A stretch of 8,190 nt of DNA from Clostridia bacterium (lineage in GTDB: Bacteria > Bacillota > Clostridia > Oscillospirales > CAG-272). Every line of letters starts with the position of its first letter. Position 1 is the first letter of the stretch. Positions 1 through 5,768 of this stretch are shown here, one piece after another. A model generated the notes under the pieces. It searched no databases and had not been told where the DNA came from. It worked only from the letters and a program-made list of their open reading frames with translations. The stretch is from assembly GCA_017386965.1 (NCBI GenBank), contig JAFOGE010000170.1:1-8190 (forward strand), written 5' to 3'. The position numbers and the translations under genes were made by a program.

Positions 1-1
1 C

Positions 2-811
2 AAGATGAAGTTCTACATCATGTGGGCAAACCACACCGCAAACTACACCTGGGACATTCGCCTCTCCGACCGCGCACGCACGCAAAAGGAGTGGAAGCTC
101 TGGGACGGTGCGGTGAGCAGAGCCGACTTTGACTGCGTTGTAGAGCGCATCATCACGCAGTATTTCTCTCAGCCCAACTACTACAAGATCGACGGCAAGC
201 CCGTCTTTATGATCTACGACGTGGACAATCTCATCCGCGGTCTTGGCGGTATGGAAAAGACCCGCGAGGCATTGGAATATTTCCGCGCAGAAACCGTTCG
301 CGCAGGCTTCCCCGGCCTTGAGCTGCAGCTGACCGGCTGGGGCGAGCGCATTGCCAACGCCAGCGGCGTGGACAGTGAGCACGCGCTCTCCACTCGCGAG
401 ATCGTTCCCGCGCTCGGCTTTGACAGCGTGACCAACTATCAGTTCGCGCATCTGACCAAGATGGACCGCGACTACGAAAGCGAGATTCTTCCCGTCGTTG
501 CAGCAGAATGGAAGCGCATGGACAAGGATTATACCGTTCCCTACTACCCGCACGTTTCCATCGGTTGGGACAACAACCCCCGCTTCATGGAGTACAGCGA
601 CTACATCTGCACGGGCAATGAGCCGGAAAAATTTGAGATCGCATTGCGCATGGCAAAGGAATACGTGGACACGCACCCCAACCTCCGCGCACCGCTCATT
701 ACGATCAACAGCTGGAATGAATGGACCGAAACCAGCTATCTTCTCCCCGACGACCTTTACGGCTACGGATATCTCGAAGCCATCAAGCGCGTCTTCGTGG
801 ATGAGCAATAA
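2..811 (+). CDS. GH99-like / WbsX-type carbohydrate-active protein, C-terminal part (5' truncated)
   Basis: This is the C-terminal ~269 residues of a protein of the glycoside hydrolase 99-like/WbsX superfamily (TIM-barrel proteins found in glycan degradation and in polysaccharide-synthesis clusters). Counting from the Met at position 5, the family landmarks are a WANH segment at residues 7-10 (WbsX proteins usually have WANE here), an IDGKPVFMIYD strand at 62-72, a GWDNNPR segment at 187-193, and SWNEWTE at 236-242. The last carries the E-x-x-E spacing (E239, E242) of the GH99 catalytic pair, followed by YGYGYLEAI. The Met at position 5 is probably internal: the frame is open to the window edge, and I estimate that about 90-110 N-terminal residues are missing. 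No signal peptide can be judged. Whether it is a hydrolase or a glycosyltransferase-associated protein, and on what substrate, cannot be decided from this fragment. It ends at a strong terminator and converges on a sugar-kinase gene. Confidence 0.82.
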   Translation, partial: KMKFYIMWANHTANYTWDIRLSDRARTQKEWKLWDGAVSRADFDCVVERIITQYFSQPNYYKIDGKPVFMIYDVDNLIRGLGGMEKTREALEYFRAETVRAGFPGLELQLTGWGERIANASGVDSEHALSTREIVPALGFDSVTNYQFAHLTKMDRDYESEILPVVAAEWKRMDKDYTVPYYPHVSIGWDNNPRFMEYSDYICTGNEPEKFEIALRMAKEYVDTHPNLRAPLITINSWNEWTETSYLLPDDLYGYGYLEAIKRVFVDEQ

Positions 812-814
812 CAC

Positions 815-859
815 AAAAAAGGTATCGATGCTCGCGTATGCGGCTCGATACCTTTTTTT
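815..859. terminator. bidirectional intrinsic terminator between convergent genes
   Basis: A perfect 8-bp inverted repeat (GGTATCGA at 821-828, TCGATACC at 845-852) is flanked by A6 (815-820) and T7 (853-859). The loop can fold further: GC 830-831 with GC 843-844, and CGC 833-835 with GCG 840-842, around a GTAT tip. The A and T tracts make it work on both strands. It starts 4 nt after the stop of the GH99-like gene and lies 15 nt past the stop of the convergent kinase gene. Confidence 0.9.
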
Positions 860-873
860 GATGGATGTTTCGT

Positions 874-1986
874 TTAGAATGCAAATCCTGCGATCTCGGA
901 AACGATCCGATTCATTGCACCAAGATTCTCAAACATATCCTCTGCCAAGGTCAACTGGCAGCGGGTGCGGACGAGATTGTGCCCTCTGTAAAGTGTTTTG
1001 AAATACTGGTCTCCCGTGATGTAATCATCCAGAAAACGCACGGCAAGCTCCAACGTCATGGTAAAGGCACCGAGTGCCAGCGTCTTGATCTCCAACTGCG
1101 TCAGCGCGGAAGCGACCTCCGGAATAAATCCCTCTGCAAAGGCGCGGAAGCGATCCATATCCAAAGCAACCTTGGACAGATCCGGCTCATCCTCCGCAGC
1201 CGTATTCGCCGCAAAGCGGATCGCATCACCAAAATCATGAGCCACCAATCCCGGCATAACGGTGTCCAGATCAATGACCGTCTTGGCCTCGTGCGTATCC
1301 TGGTCGAACAGCACGTTGTTGATCTTGGTATCGTTGTGGGTTACACGGTAACCCAGCTCCTGCGAATCCACCAGCTCGTTCAGGCGGACTGCCAAAGGCG
1401 TCAGCTTACGAATGCGCGCGATCTCATCGCGCACGTCGTCCGCACGTCCACAGGGATCCTCATTCACGTGGCGCATCAGAACGGCAATACGACTTCTGGT
1501 GTTGTGGAAATTCGGTATGGTTTCGTAAAGACGGCTTGCATCAAAATCCGAGAGCATCGTCTGGAAATTTCCGAATGCACGTCCTGCGGAACGGATCACG
1601 TCAAGATCTTCGCTCGCATTGATCGTAATGGTATTGGGAACATACTCCGATACACGCCAGAAGCCTTGGTCCTCCATAACATAGTTCTTCCCCTCTGCCG
1701 TATGGAGAAAATGCATGCAAAGGTCACGGCTCTTACCGGAGGCCTCCAGCTTCTCGCTGATGTGCGTGGTGATGTACTCAATATTCTTCATGATCCTCTT
1801 CGGATTCTTGAAGACAAAAATATTGACCTTTTGGAAGACGAACCGGCGATCCTGTCCATCCACGTCAACGGTAACATCGTAGGTTGCGTTGATATTTCCG
1901 TGGCTGATGATCTCTACGGATCGGATCGGACCCGTCAAGAGAAATTCATCCGCGATTGAGCGGATCTTACGTTGGATTTCCTTCAT
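874..1986 (-). CDS. NahK-like sugar kinase (aminoglycoside phosphotransferase fold)
   Basis: This is a 370-residue cytoplasmic kinase of the APH/choline-kinase fold, most like N-acetylhexosamine 1-kinase (NahK/LnpB), which phosphorylates GlcNAc or GalNAc at the anomeric carbon. NahK is of similar length (about 360). Visible motifs are the nucleotide loop SHGNINATY at residues 28-36, the Brenner motif H217-N-D219-TKIN-N224 with D219 as predicted catalytic base, and the metal-binding IDLDTVMPG at 238-246 (D239, D241) followed by HDFGDAIR at 250-257. The HNDTKINN...IDLDTVMPG pairing is what I recall for NahK, rather than for aminoglycoside-resistance enzymes. The ATG start at 1986 follows AAAGGA about 11 nt upstream. 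The nearest upstream gene on this strand is secG, 101 bp away across a hairpin. No convincing separate promoter is visible in that gap. The sugar specificity is inferred; another sugar or amino-sugar kinase is possible. Confidence 0.8.
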   Translation of the reverse strand: MKEIQRKIRSIADEFLLTGPIRSVEIISHGNINATYDVTVDVDGQDRRFVFQKVNIFVFKNPKRIMKNIEYITTHISEKLEASGKSRDLCMHFLHTAEGKNYVMEDQGFWRVSEYVPNTITINASEDLDVIRSAGRAFGNFQTMLSDFDASRLYETIPNFHNTRSRIAVLMRHVNEDPCGRADDVRDEIARIRKLTPLAVRLNELVDSQELGYRVTHNDTKINNVLFDQDTHEAKTVIDLDTVMPGLVAHDFGDAIRFAANTAAEDEPDLSKVALDMDRFRAFAEGFIPEVASALTQLEIKTLALGAFTMTLELAVRFLDDYITGDQYFKTLYRGHNLVRTRCQLTLAEDMFENLGAMNRIVSEIAGFAF

Positions 1987-2038
1987 GGCTTACAGATTCC
2001 TTTCTCAAGATAAGAACAACTCTCTTTACCGCAAAAGC

Positions 2039-2077
2039 ATGGAGAAGGACTTGTAAGCCTTCTCCATAACCTTTTTT
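2039..2077. terminator. hairpin between secG and the kinase gene, probable weak terminator
   Basis: A perfect 10-bp stem (ATGGAGAAGG at 2039-2048, CCTTCTCCAT at 2058-2067) has a 9-nt loop. On the minus strand, which is the reading direction of both neighbours, the stem is followed only by GC and four T. On the plus strand a longer T6 run follows after AACC. The hairpin begins 20 nt past the secG stop. It probably ends much of the secG transcript while letting some transcription continue into the kinase gene, but the strength is inferred. Confidence 0.7.
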
Positions 2078-2087
2078 CTTATGTGCC

Positions 2088-2360
2088 TTATGCGATCGTC
2101 AGAATGCAAAGAACAACCGTCAGGATAACGAATACCACAGACAGGATGATCGTCAGCTTCTGCAGGAAGCGATCCTTCTGGGTGCCCTTGGACTGGCCGT
2201 AGAAGGTTTCTGCGCCGCCTGCGATCGTGCCGGAAAGGCTCTTGTCCTTACCTGTCTGCTTCAGGATAATCGCAACCAAAACCACAGAGAGAAGTAACAG
2301 GCACGCGCCGATTACGTACTGCCAAACTGCATTCGCCGTTGCTGCGAGAGAAATAATCAT
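2088..2360 (-). CDS. secG: preprotein translocase subunit SecG
   Basis: SecG is a small integral membrane subunit that works with SecY and SecE in the SecYEG channel and helps SecA-driven export. This protein has 90 residues, in the normal range. It has two hydrophobic segments (about residues 13-33 and 68-89) separated by a short loop that carries the family signature: LKQTGKDKSLSGTIAGGAETFYG at roughly 33-55, matching the usual Q-x-GKG-x-GLSG...GGGAETFFG. The open frame extends further upstream, but the ATG at 2360 is the true start: it is preceded by GGAGG at 5-nt spacing, and the protein then begins in the expected place. A good promoter lies about 70 bp upstream. The gene is monocistronic or weakly linked to the downstream kinase gene through a leaky hairpin. 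In many Clostridia secG lies near rnr and smpB; neither is here. Confidence 0.95.
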   Translation of the reverse strand: MIISLAATANAVWQYVIGACLLLLSVVLVAIILKQTGKDKSLSGTIAGGAETFYGQSKGTQKDRFLQKLTIILSVVFVILTVVLCILTIA

Positions 2361-2365
2361 GATAA

Positions 2366-2370
2366 CCTCC
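2366..2370 (-). promoter_or_regulatory. Shine-Dalgarno site that fixes the secG start
   Basis: The minus-strand sequence GGAGG stands 5 nt before the ATG at 2360. No comparable site precedes the longer in-frame start at 2531, so the 90-residue product is preferred. Confidence 0.9.
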
Positions 2371-2388
2371 AAAATATCTTTTTTGTCC

Positions 2389-2408
2389 GAATGCCCGAAA
2401 GAGCATTC
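2389..2408 (-). promoter_or_regulatory. small hairpin in the secG 5' leader
   Basis: A perfect 6-bp inverted repeat (GAATGC / GCATTC) with an 8-nt loop lies between the predicted secG transcription start and its ribosome-binding site. It has no T run on the minus strand, so it is not a terminator. It could stabilise the leader or be chance; no known riboswitch is recognised. Confidence 0.3.
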
Positions 2409-2427
2409 CTTCACATCATACTGCTCT

Positions 2428-2456
2428 ATTTTACCACATCTTTTCCAAAATTGCAA
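2428..2456 (-). promoter_or_regulatory. secG promoter (sigma-70 type, extended -10)
   Basis: Read on the minus strand, -35 TTGCAA (2451-2456) and -10 TAAAAT (2428-2433) are separated by exactly 17 nt, with TGG immediately before the -10 as an extended element. The predicted start lies near 2421, giving a leader of about 60 nt. A second TTGCAA lies 14 nt further upstream, with AT-rich DNA between and beyond. Confidence 0.8.
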
Positions 2457-2558
2457 GAGTATTTTTGCAAAAAATAATATTTTTCCATCGTTTTTTTCAA
2501 GCCTCTTCAAAAAGTCCGTTTTGGAAGCCAAAAAAGGGGCTTTTTATCCTGTTTTCCC

Positions 2559-2587
2559 TTGACATATTCTAAAACATGATGTATAAT
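2559..2587 (+). promoter_or_regulatory. consensus sigma-70-type promoter of the glp-type operon
   Basis: -35 TTGACA (2559-2564) and -10 TATAAT (2582-2587) match the consensus exactly, with a 17-nt spacer. A second TATAAT at 2599-2604 lacks a good -35. The predicted start near 2594 gives a leader of about 50 nt to the ATG at 2645. With so strong a core promoter, control, if any, would most likely be by a repressor or by downstream events. No clear operator is seen. Confidence 0.88.
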
Positions 2588-2644
2588 ATAATGTTGTATA
2601 TAATGTGGAAATTCCCGAACTTCTCTATGAAAGGATAATCAGTT

Positions 2645-4084
2645 ATGACGTATGATGTTGCTGTAATCGGTGCGGGCGTCGTTGGCGGTATGATCGCCAG
2701 AGAACTTTCGTCCTACAAGCTGAATCTCTGCATCCTCGAAAAGGCGCATGACGTTGCAATGGGCGCAAGCTCTGCAAACTCCGCCATCGTCCACGCAGGA
2801 TTCGACGCAAAGGAAGGAAGCCTGAAGGCGCTCTTGAACGTACAAGGCTCTGAAATGATGGCTAAGACCTGCCAAGAGCTTGGCGTAAAATATAAGAACA
2901 ACGGATCTCTCGTGATCGGCTTTAACGAGGAGGATATGGAAACGATCCGTTCCCTCTATACGCGCGGTGTTACCAACGGTGTAAAGGGATTGGAAATTTT
3001 GGATAGCGATGCACTCCACGCTCTGGAGCCCAACGTTTCGAAGAACGCTACCTGCGCTCTGTACGCTCCCACGGGAAGCATCGTTTGCCCGTATGAGCTG
3101 ACGATCGCATCCGTCGGAAACGCGATGGACAACGGAGCTTCCCTTCTCCTGGATTTTGCAGTATCCGCCATCGAGGAGGATGCGGACGCCTTTACGCTCA
3201 AGGCCGAGGACGGACGCACGGTCAAGGCAAAATACATCATCAACGCGGCCGGCCTTTACGCCGATGCAATCGCCGAAATGGTAGGCGATACCTCTTTCCA
3301 GATCCATGCCAGACGCGGTGAGTACGTCCTGCTCGACAAGGAAAGCGGCAACCTGATCAAAAGCACCATCTTCCGCACGCCGAGCAAGATGGGCAAGGGC
3401 ATCCTGGTTTCGCCCACGGTCGATGGCAATCTGATCACGGGTCCGACCTCGGTGGACATCGGCGAAAAAGAGAACAAGGCAACGACTCCGGACGGCCTTG
3501 CGCACGTCATGCGCGAAACACGTGAAAACGTAGACGGCGTCATGTATAACCAAACCATCACCTCCTTCTGCGGTCTTCGCGCCGTTGGAAGCACCGGGGA
3601 CTTTATCATCAATATGCCCAGAGATCGTTTCGTCAACGTTGCCGGCATCGAATCCCCCGGACTCTCCTCCGCTCCCGCGATTGCAAAATACGTCGTGGAG
3701 CTTCTCAAAAAGGCAGAAATGCCCTTGGAGAAGGATCCCACATTCTCTCCCCTGCGCGCACCGATGCATGCTTTCCGTGAGGCCGGCATTGAAGAAAAGA
3801 ATGAGATCATCAAGAAGGATCCCGCCTACGGACGCATCATCTGCCGTTGCGAAACCGTAACGGAGGGTGAGATCCTCGCTGCGATCCGCCAGAACCCGAA
3901 GCCCCGCGATCTCGACGGCGTTAAGCGCCGCACGCGCGCGCAGATGGGACGTTGCCAGGGCGGCTTCTGCTCTCCCTACATCGTAGAGCTTCTGGCCCAG
4001 GAGATGCAGGTTCCCTATGAGTCGGTAACCAAATTCGGCGGCGACTCCTATATTAACGTTGGAAAGACCAAGGGGGTGGACTGA
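2645..4084 (+). CDS. GlpA-like FAD-dependent glycerol-3-phosphate dehydrogenase with C-terminal [2Fe-2S] domain
   Basis: This 479-residue flavoprotein is predicted to oxidise sn-glycerol 3-phosphate to dihydroxyacetone phosphate. The DAO/GlpA-type fold starts with an FAD dinucleotide-binding loop, VIGAGVVGG (G9, G11, G14), and has NAAGLYAD at 200-207 and a C-terminal FAD-contact segment GIESPGLSS at 334-342. After about residue 365 comes a BFD-type [2Fe-2S] domain with C400-x-C402 and C437-x4-C442 and 34 residues between the pairs, as in E. coli GlpA and related enzymes. Aerobic GlpD lacks that domain. The ATG follows AAAGGA with 9-nt spacing. It is the first gene of a three-gene operon and ends one base before the next ATG (TGA-T-ATG). 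No glycerol kinase or facilitator gene is in view. The substrate is inferred from family and operon; a 2-hydroxyglutarate or amino-acid oxidase of the same fold is the main alternative. Confidence 0.85.
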   Translation: MTYDVAVIGAGVVGGMIARELSSYKLNLCILEKAHDVAMGASSANSAIVHAGFDAKEGSLKALLNVQGSEMMAKTCQELGVKYKNNGSLVIGFNEEDMETIRSLYTRGVTNGVKGLEILDSDALHALEPNVSKNATCALYAPTGSIVCPYELTIASVGNAMDNGASLLLDFAVSAIEEDADAFTLKAEDGRTVKAKYIINAAGLYADAIAEMVGDTSFQIHARRGEYVLLDKESGNLIKSTIFRTPSKMGKGILVSPTVDGNLITGPTSVDIGEKENKATTPDGLAHVMRETRENVDGVMYNQTITSFCGLRAVGSTGDFIINMPRDRFVNVAGIESPGLSSAPAIAKYVVELLKKAEMPLEKDPTFSPLRAPMHAFREAGIEEKNEIIKKDPAYGRIICRCETVTEGEILAAIRQNPKPRDLDGVKRRTRAQMGRCQGGFCSPYIVELLAQEMQVPYESVTKFGGDSYINVGKTKGVD

Positions 4085-4085
4085 T

Positions 4086-5327
4086 ATGAAGCAGATCGAT
4101 CTCGTGATCGTCGGCGGCGGACCTGCCGGTATGAGCGCAGCCGTTGCGGCCTACGATAATGGAATTAAGAACATTCTGATCCTGGAGCGCGATTCGCATC
4201 TTGGAGGAATTCTGCAACAGTGCATCCATAACGGATTCGGCCTTCACCGCTTCGGCGAGGAGCTGACCGGTCCTGAATACGCATGGAGATATGAGCAGCA
4301 GGTCTATGAGCGCAACATTCCCTATCTCCTCAACACCATGGTTCTCGATATCTCTCCCGAGAAGGTCGTTACCGCGACCAACTCCGAGGAAGGCGTCTTT
4401 CAAATCCAAGCCAAGGCCGTAATCCTTGCGATGGGATGCCGCGAGCGCTCCAAGGGAGCCCTGAACATTGCAGGCACCCGTCCCTCCGGCATTTTCAGCG
4501 CGGGAACCGCACAGAAATACGTCAACCTCAAGGGCTATATGCCCGGTAAGAACGTGGTCATTCTCGGCTCCGGCGACATCGGATTGATCATGGCACGCCG
4601 CATGACGCTTGAGGGCGCGAAGGTGCATGCCGTTTGTGAGCTGATGCCCTACTCCGGAGGCTTGGCCCGTAACATCGAGCAGTGCCTCAACGACTTTGGA
4701 ATTCCGCTTCGCTTGAGCCATACCGTCGTTGAGATCCACGGCAAGCAGCGACTCGAGGGCGTAACGATTGCCAAGGTGGACGAGAATCGCCGTCCCATTC
4801 CCGAAACGCGGGAATACATTCCCTGTGATACTCTGCTTCTCTCGGTTGGTCTGATCCCCGAAAACGAGCTTTCCAAGACCGCAGGCGTGCCGCTTGACCG
4901 CGTTACCAGCGGTGCCGTGGTTGACCAGGACCGTCAGACCTCCGTGGAGGGTATCTTCGCCTGCGGAAACGTTCTGCACGTCCACGATCTCGTCGATTAC
5001 GTGTCCGAGGAGGCCGAGATTGCGGGAAAGAGCGCCGTGGCCTATATTCAAGGCATCACCGCCGAACGCACCGACATCCCCCTCTCCACCGACGGCAAGA
5101 TCCGCTACACCGTTCCGCAGCGCATCACACAAAAGAAGGACGTGACCGTATTCTTCCGCGTAGCGGACGTTTACCGCAACGTCACCATTCGCGTGTCGGA
5201 CGGTGACCGCGTGATCTATTCCAAGAAAAAGCTCAAGGTTGCTCCCGGTGAAATGGAGAGCATTACCCTGCGCCCCGATCAGTTTGCAGACGCGAAGGCG
5301 CTTTCCTTTGCATTGGAGGTAAAGTGA
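4086..5327 (+). CDS. FAD/NAD(P)-dependent oxidoreductase, partner of the GlpA-like subunit
   Basis: This 413-residue two-nucleotide-binding flavoprotein is predicted to carry electrons between the GlpA-like subunit and a pyridine nucleotide. It has an FAD loop, VGGGPAG, at 9-15; a conserved GGILQQCIHNGFG segment at 40-52; an NAD(P) loop, GSGDIG, at 161-166; and a second FAD segment, GIFACGNV, at 289-296. It lacks the C-x(2-4)-C active-site disulfide of thioredoxin- or lipoamide-type reductases; only the single C46 lies in the comparable stretch. A C-terminal region of about 85 residues (329-413) with a FFRV...YRN core follows the oxidoreductase fold. The ATG at 4086 is chosen over an in-frame ATG at 4059: it follows AGGGGGTGG with 6-nt spacing and starts directly before the FAD strand. 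TGA-T-ATG junctions on both sides suggest translational coupling. Direction of electron flow is inferred. Confidence 0.85.
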   Translation: MKQIDLVIVGGGPAGMSAAVAAYDNGIKNILILERDSHLGGILQQCIHNGFGLHRFGEELTGPEYAWRYEQQVYERNIPYLLNTMVLDISPEKVVTATNSEEGVFQIQAKAVILAMGCRERSKGALNIAGTRPSGIFSAGTAQKYVNLKGYMPGKNVVILGSGDIGLIMARRMTLEGAKVHAVCELMPYSGGLARNIEQCLNDFGIPLRLSHTVVEIHGKQRLEGVTIAKVDENRRPIPETREYIPCDTLLLSVGLIPENELSKTAGVPLDRVTSGAVVDQDRQTSVEGIFACGNVLHVHDLVDYVSEEAEIAGKSAVAYIQGITAERTDIPLSTDGKIRYTVPQRITQKKDVTVFFRVADVYRNVTIRVSDGDRVIYSKKKLKVAPGEMESITLRPDQFADAKALSFALEVK

Positions 5328-5328
5328 T

Positions 5329-5688
5329 ATGGTAAGAGAATTGACTTGTATCGTATGTCCCAAGGGCTGTCCGCTCCGTGTAGAGCTGGAGGATGGCGTT
5401 GTTAAGAGCGTAACGGGACACACCTGTCCGCGCGGACTGCAATACGCGAATGATGAATGCATTCACCCCATGCGTACCGTGACCTCTACCGTTCTTGCAA
5501 AGGACGGCCGTGTCATTCCCGTGAAGACCGACCGCACGATCCCCAAGGAAAAGATGTTCGAGTGCATGGAGCTGATCAATGCAACCGTGATCGAGCTTCC
5601 CGTAACGGTTGGCCAGGTTCTCCTTTCGGATATTCTGGGAACCGGCGCAAATCTGGTTGCCACGGCAAACGCAGACGAATCTTTGTAA
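5329..5688 (+). CDS. DUF1667 small cysteine-rich protein, third subunit of the glp-type complex
   Basis: This 119-residue protein belongs to the DUF1667 family, which I know as a regular operon companion of GlpA-like and FAD/NAD oxidoreductase genes in anaerobes. The N-terminus has TCIVCPKGCP (C7, C10, C14) and a fourth cysteine in HTCPRG (C33), with C44 and C79 further on. The C-x2-C-x3-C...C arrangement resembles the [4Fe-4S] binding site at the N-terminus of molybdopterin oxidoreductases, but the rest of that enzyme is absent. An Fe-S electron-transfer role is therefore plausible but inferred. The ATG follows GGAGG with 9-nt spacing and lies one base after the previous stop. The C-terminus, with VIELPVTVGQVLLSDILGTGANLVAT, is typical of the family as I recall it. 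It is the last gene before a strong bidirectional terminator. Confidence 0.85.
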   Translation: MVRELTCIVCPKGCPLRVELEDGVVKSVTGHTCPRGLQYANDECIHPMRTVTSTVLAKDGRVIPVKTDRTIPKEKMFECMELINATVIELPVTVGQVLLSDILGTGANLVATANADESL

Positions 5689-5699
5689 AAAAGAAAAGG

Positions 5700-5713
5700 G
5701 ATCCGATCGGATC
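5700..5713. repeat. perfect 14-bp palindrome with three GATC sites
   Basis: GATCCGATCGGATC equals its own reverse complement and holds GATC at 5700, 5705 and 5710. On the minus strand it can fold as a 5-bp stem with a GATC loop followed by CCTTTTCTTTTTT. It may therefore be a second, weaker terminator in tandem behind the larger hairpin for minus-strand transcription. It lies 11 nt after the DUF1667 stop. Confidence 0.6.
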
Positions 5714-5714
5714 G

Positions 5715-5767
5715 AAAAAAGCGACGGCCTTCTACCGAAAACGGTATGGGCTGTCGCTATTTCTTTT
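5715..5767. terminator. strong bidirectional terminator between convergent transcription units
   Basis: The outer stem AGCGACGGCC (5720-5729) pairs with GGCTGTCGCT (5749-5758), with one G-U pair. The inner stem TACCG (5733-5737) pairs with CGGTA (5742-5746) around an AAAA loop. On the minus strand T6 follows directly (5715-5720); on the plus strand a T-rich run interrupted by C follows (5760-5770). It ends the DUF1667 operon and the convergent membrane-protein gene. Confidence 0.9.
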
Positions 5768-5768
5768 C

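Larger units (their letters stand above)
2361..2644. other. divergent intergenic region between secG and the glp-type operon
   Basis: This 284-bp AT-rich spacer holds back-to-back promoters: secG leftward at 2428-2456 and the dehydrogenase operon rightward at 2559-2587. The centre, about 2460-2555, has T- and A-rich runs and a weak AAGCC/GGCTT repeat (2525-2542). I see no tRNA, small gene or recognised riboswitch in it. Confidence 0.75.

Noticed and set aside
865..1959. Long open frame on the plus strand (364 residues) opposite the kinase gene
   Set aside because: It is antisense to a gene with clear kinase motifs, has low-complexity His/Arg/Ile-rich sequence, and lacks any recognisable domain. 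It is a shadow caused by codon bias.
874..1986. Aminoglycoside-resistance phosphotransferase
   Set aside because: Only the fold and Brenner motif are shared. The HNDTKINN and IDLDTVMPG segments match the N-acetylhexosamine kinase group instead.
2361..2531. Longer SecG with a 57-residue N-terminal extension
   Set aside because: SecG is normally about 75-90 residues, the extension crosses the secG promoter, and a perfect ribosome-binding site marks the start at 2360.
2525..2545. AAGCC/GGCTT repeat followed by T5, looking like a terminator
   Set aside because: The stem is only 5 bp with an 8-nt loop, and no gene reads toward it: it lies between two divergent promoters.
2573..2595. AACAT...ATGTT inverted repeat around the -10 as a possible operator
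   Set aside because: Five-base arms in AT-rich DNA with a 13-nt gap are expected by chance; no regulator motif is recognised.
2639..3769. 376-residue minus-strand frame opposite the GlpA-like gene
   Set aside because: The opposite strand encodes a full flavoprotein with FAD and Fe-S motifs. The antisense frame has no motif and would start inside that gene.
4059..4085. Earlier ATG at 4059 for the second oxidoreductase
   Set aside because: It would overlap the first gene by 26 bases and place nine unrelated residues before the FAD strand. The ATG at 4086 has a good ribosome-binding site and matches the junction style of the next gene.
4053..5462. 469-residue minus-strand frame opposite the second oxidoreductase
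   Set aside because: It spans two real gene junctions on the other strand and has no domain; long antisense frames are common with this base composition.
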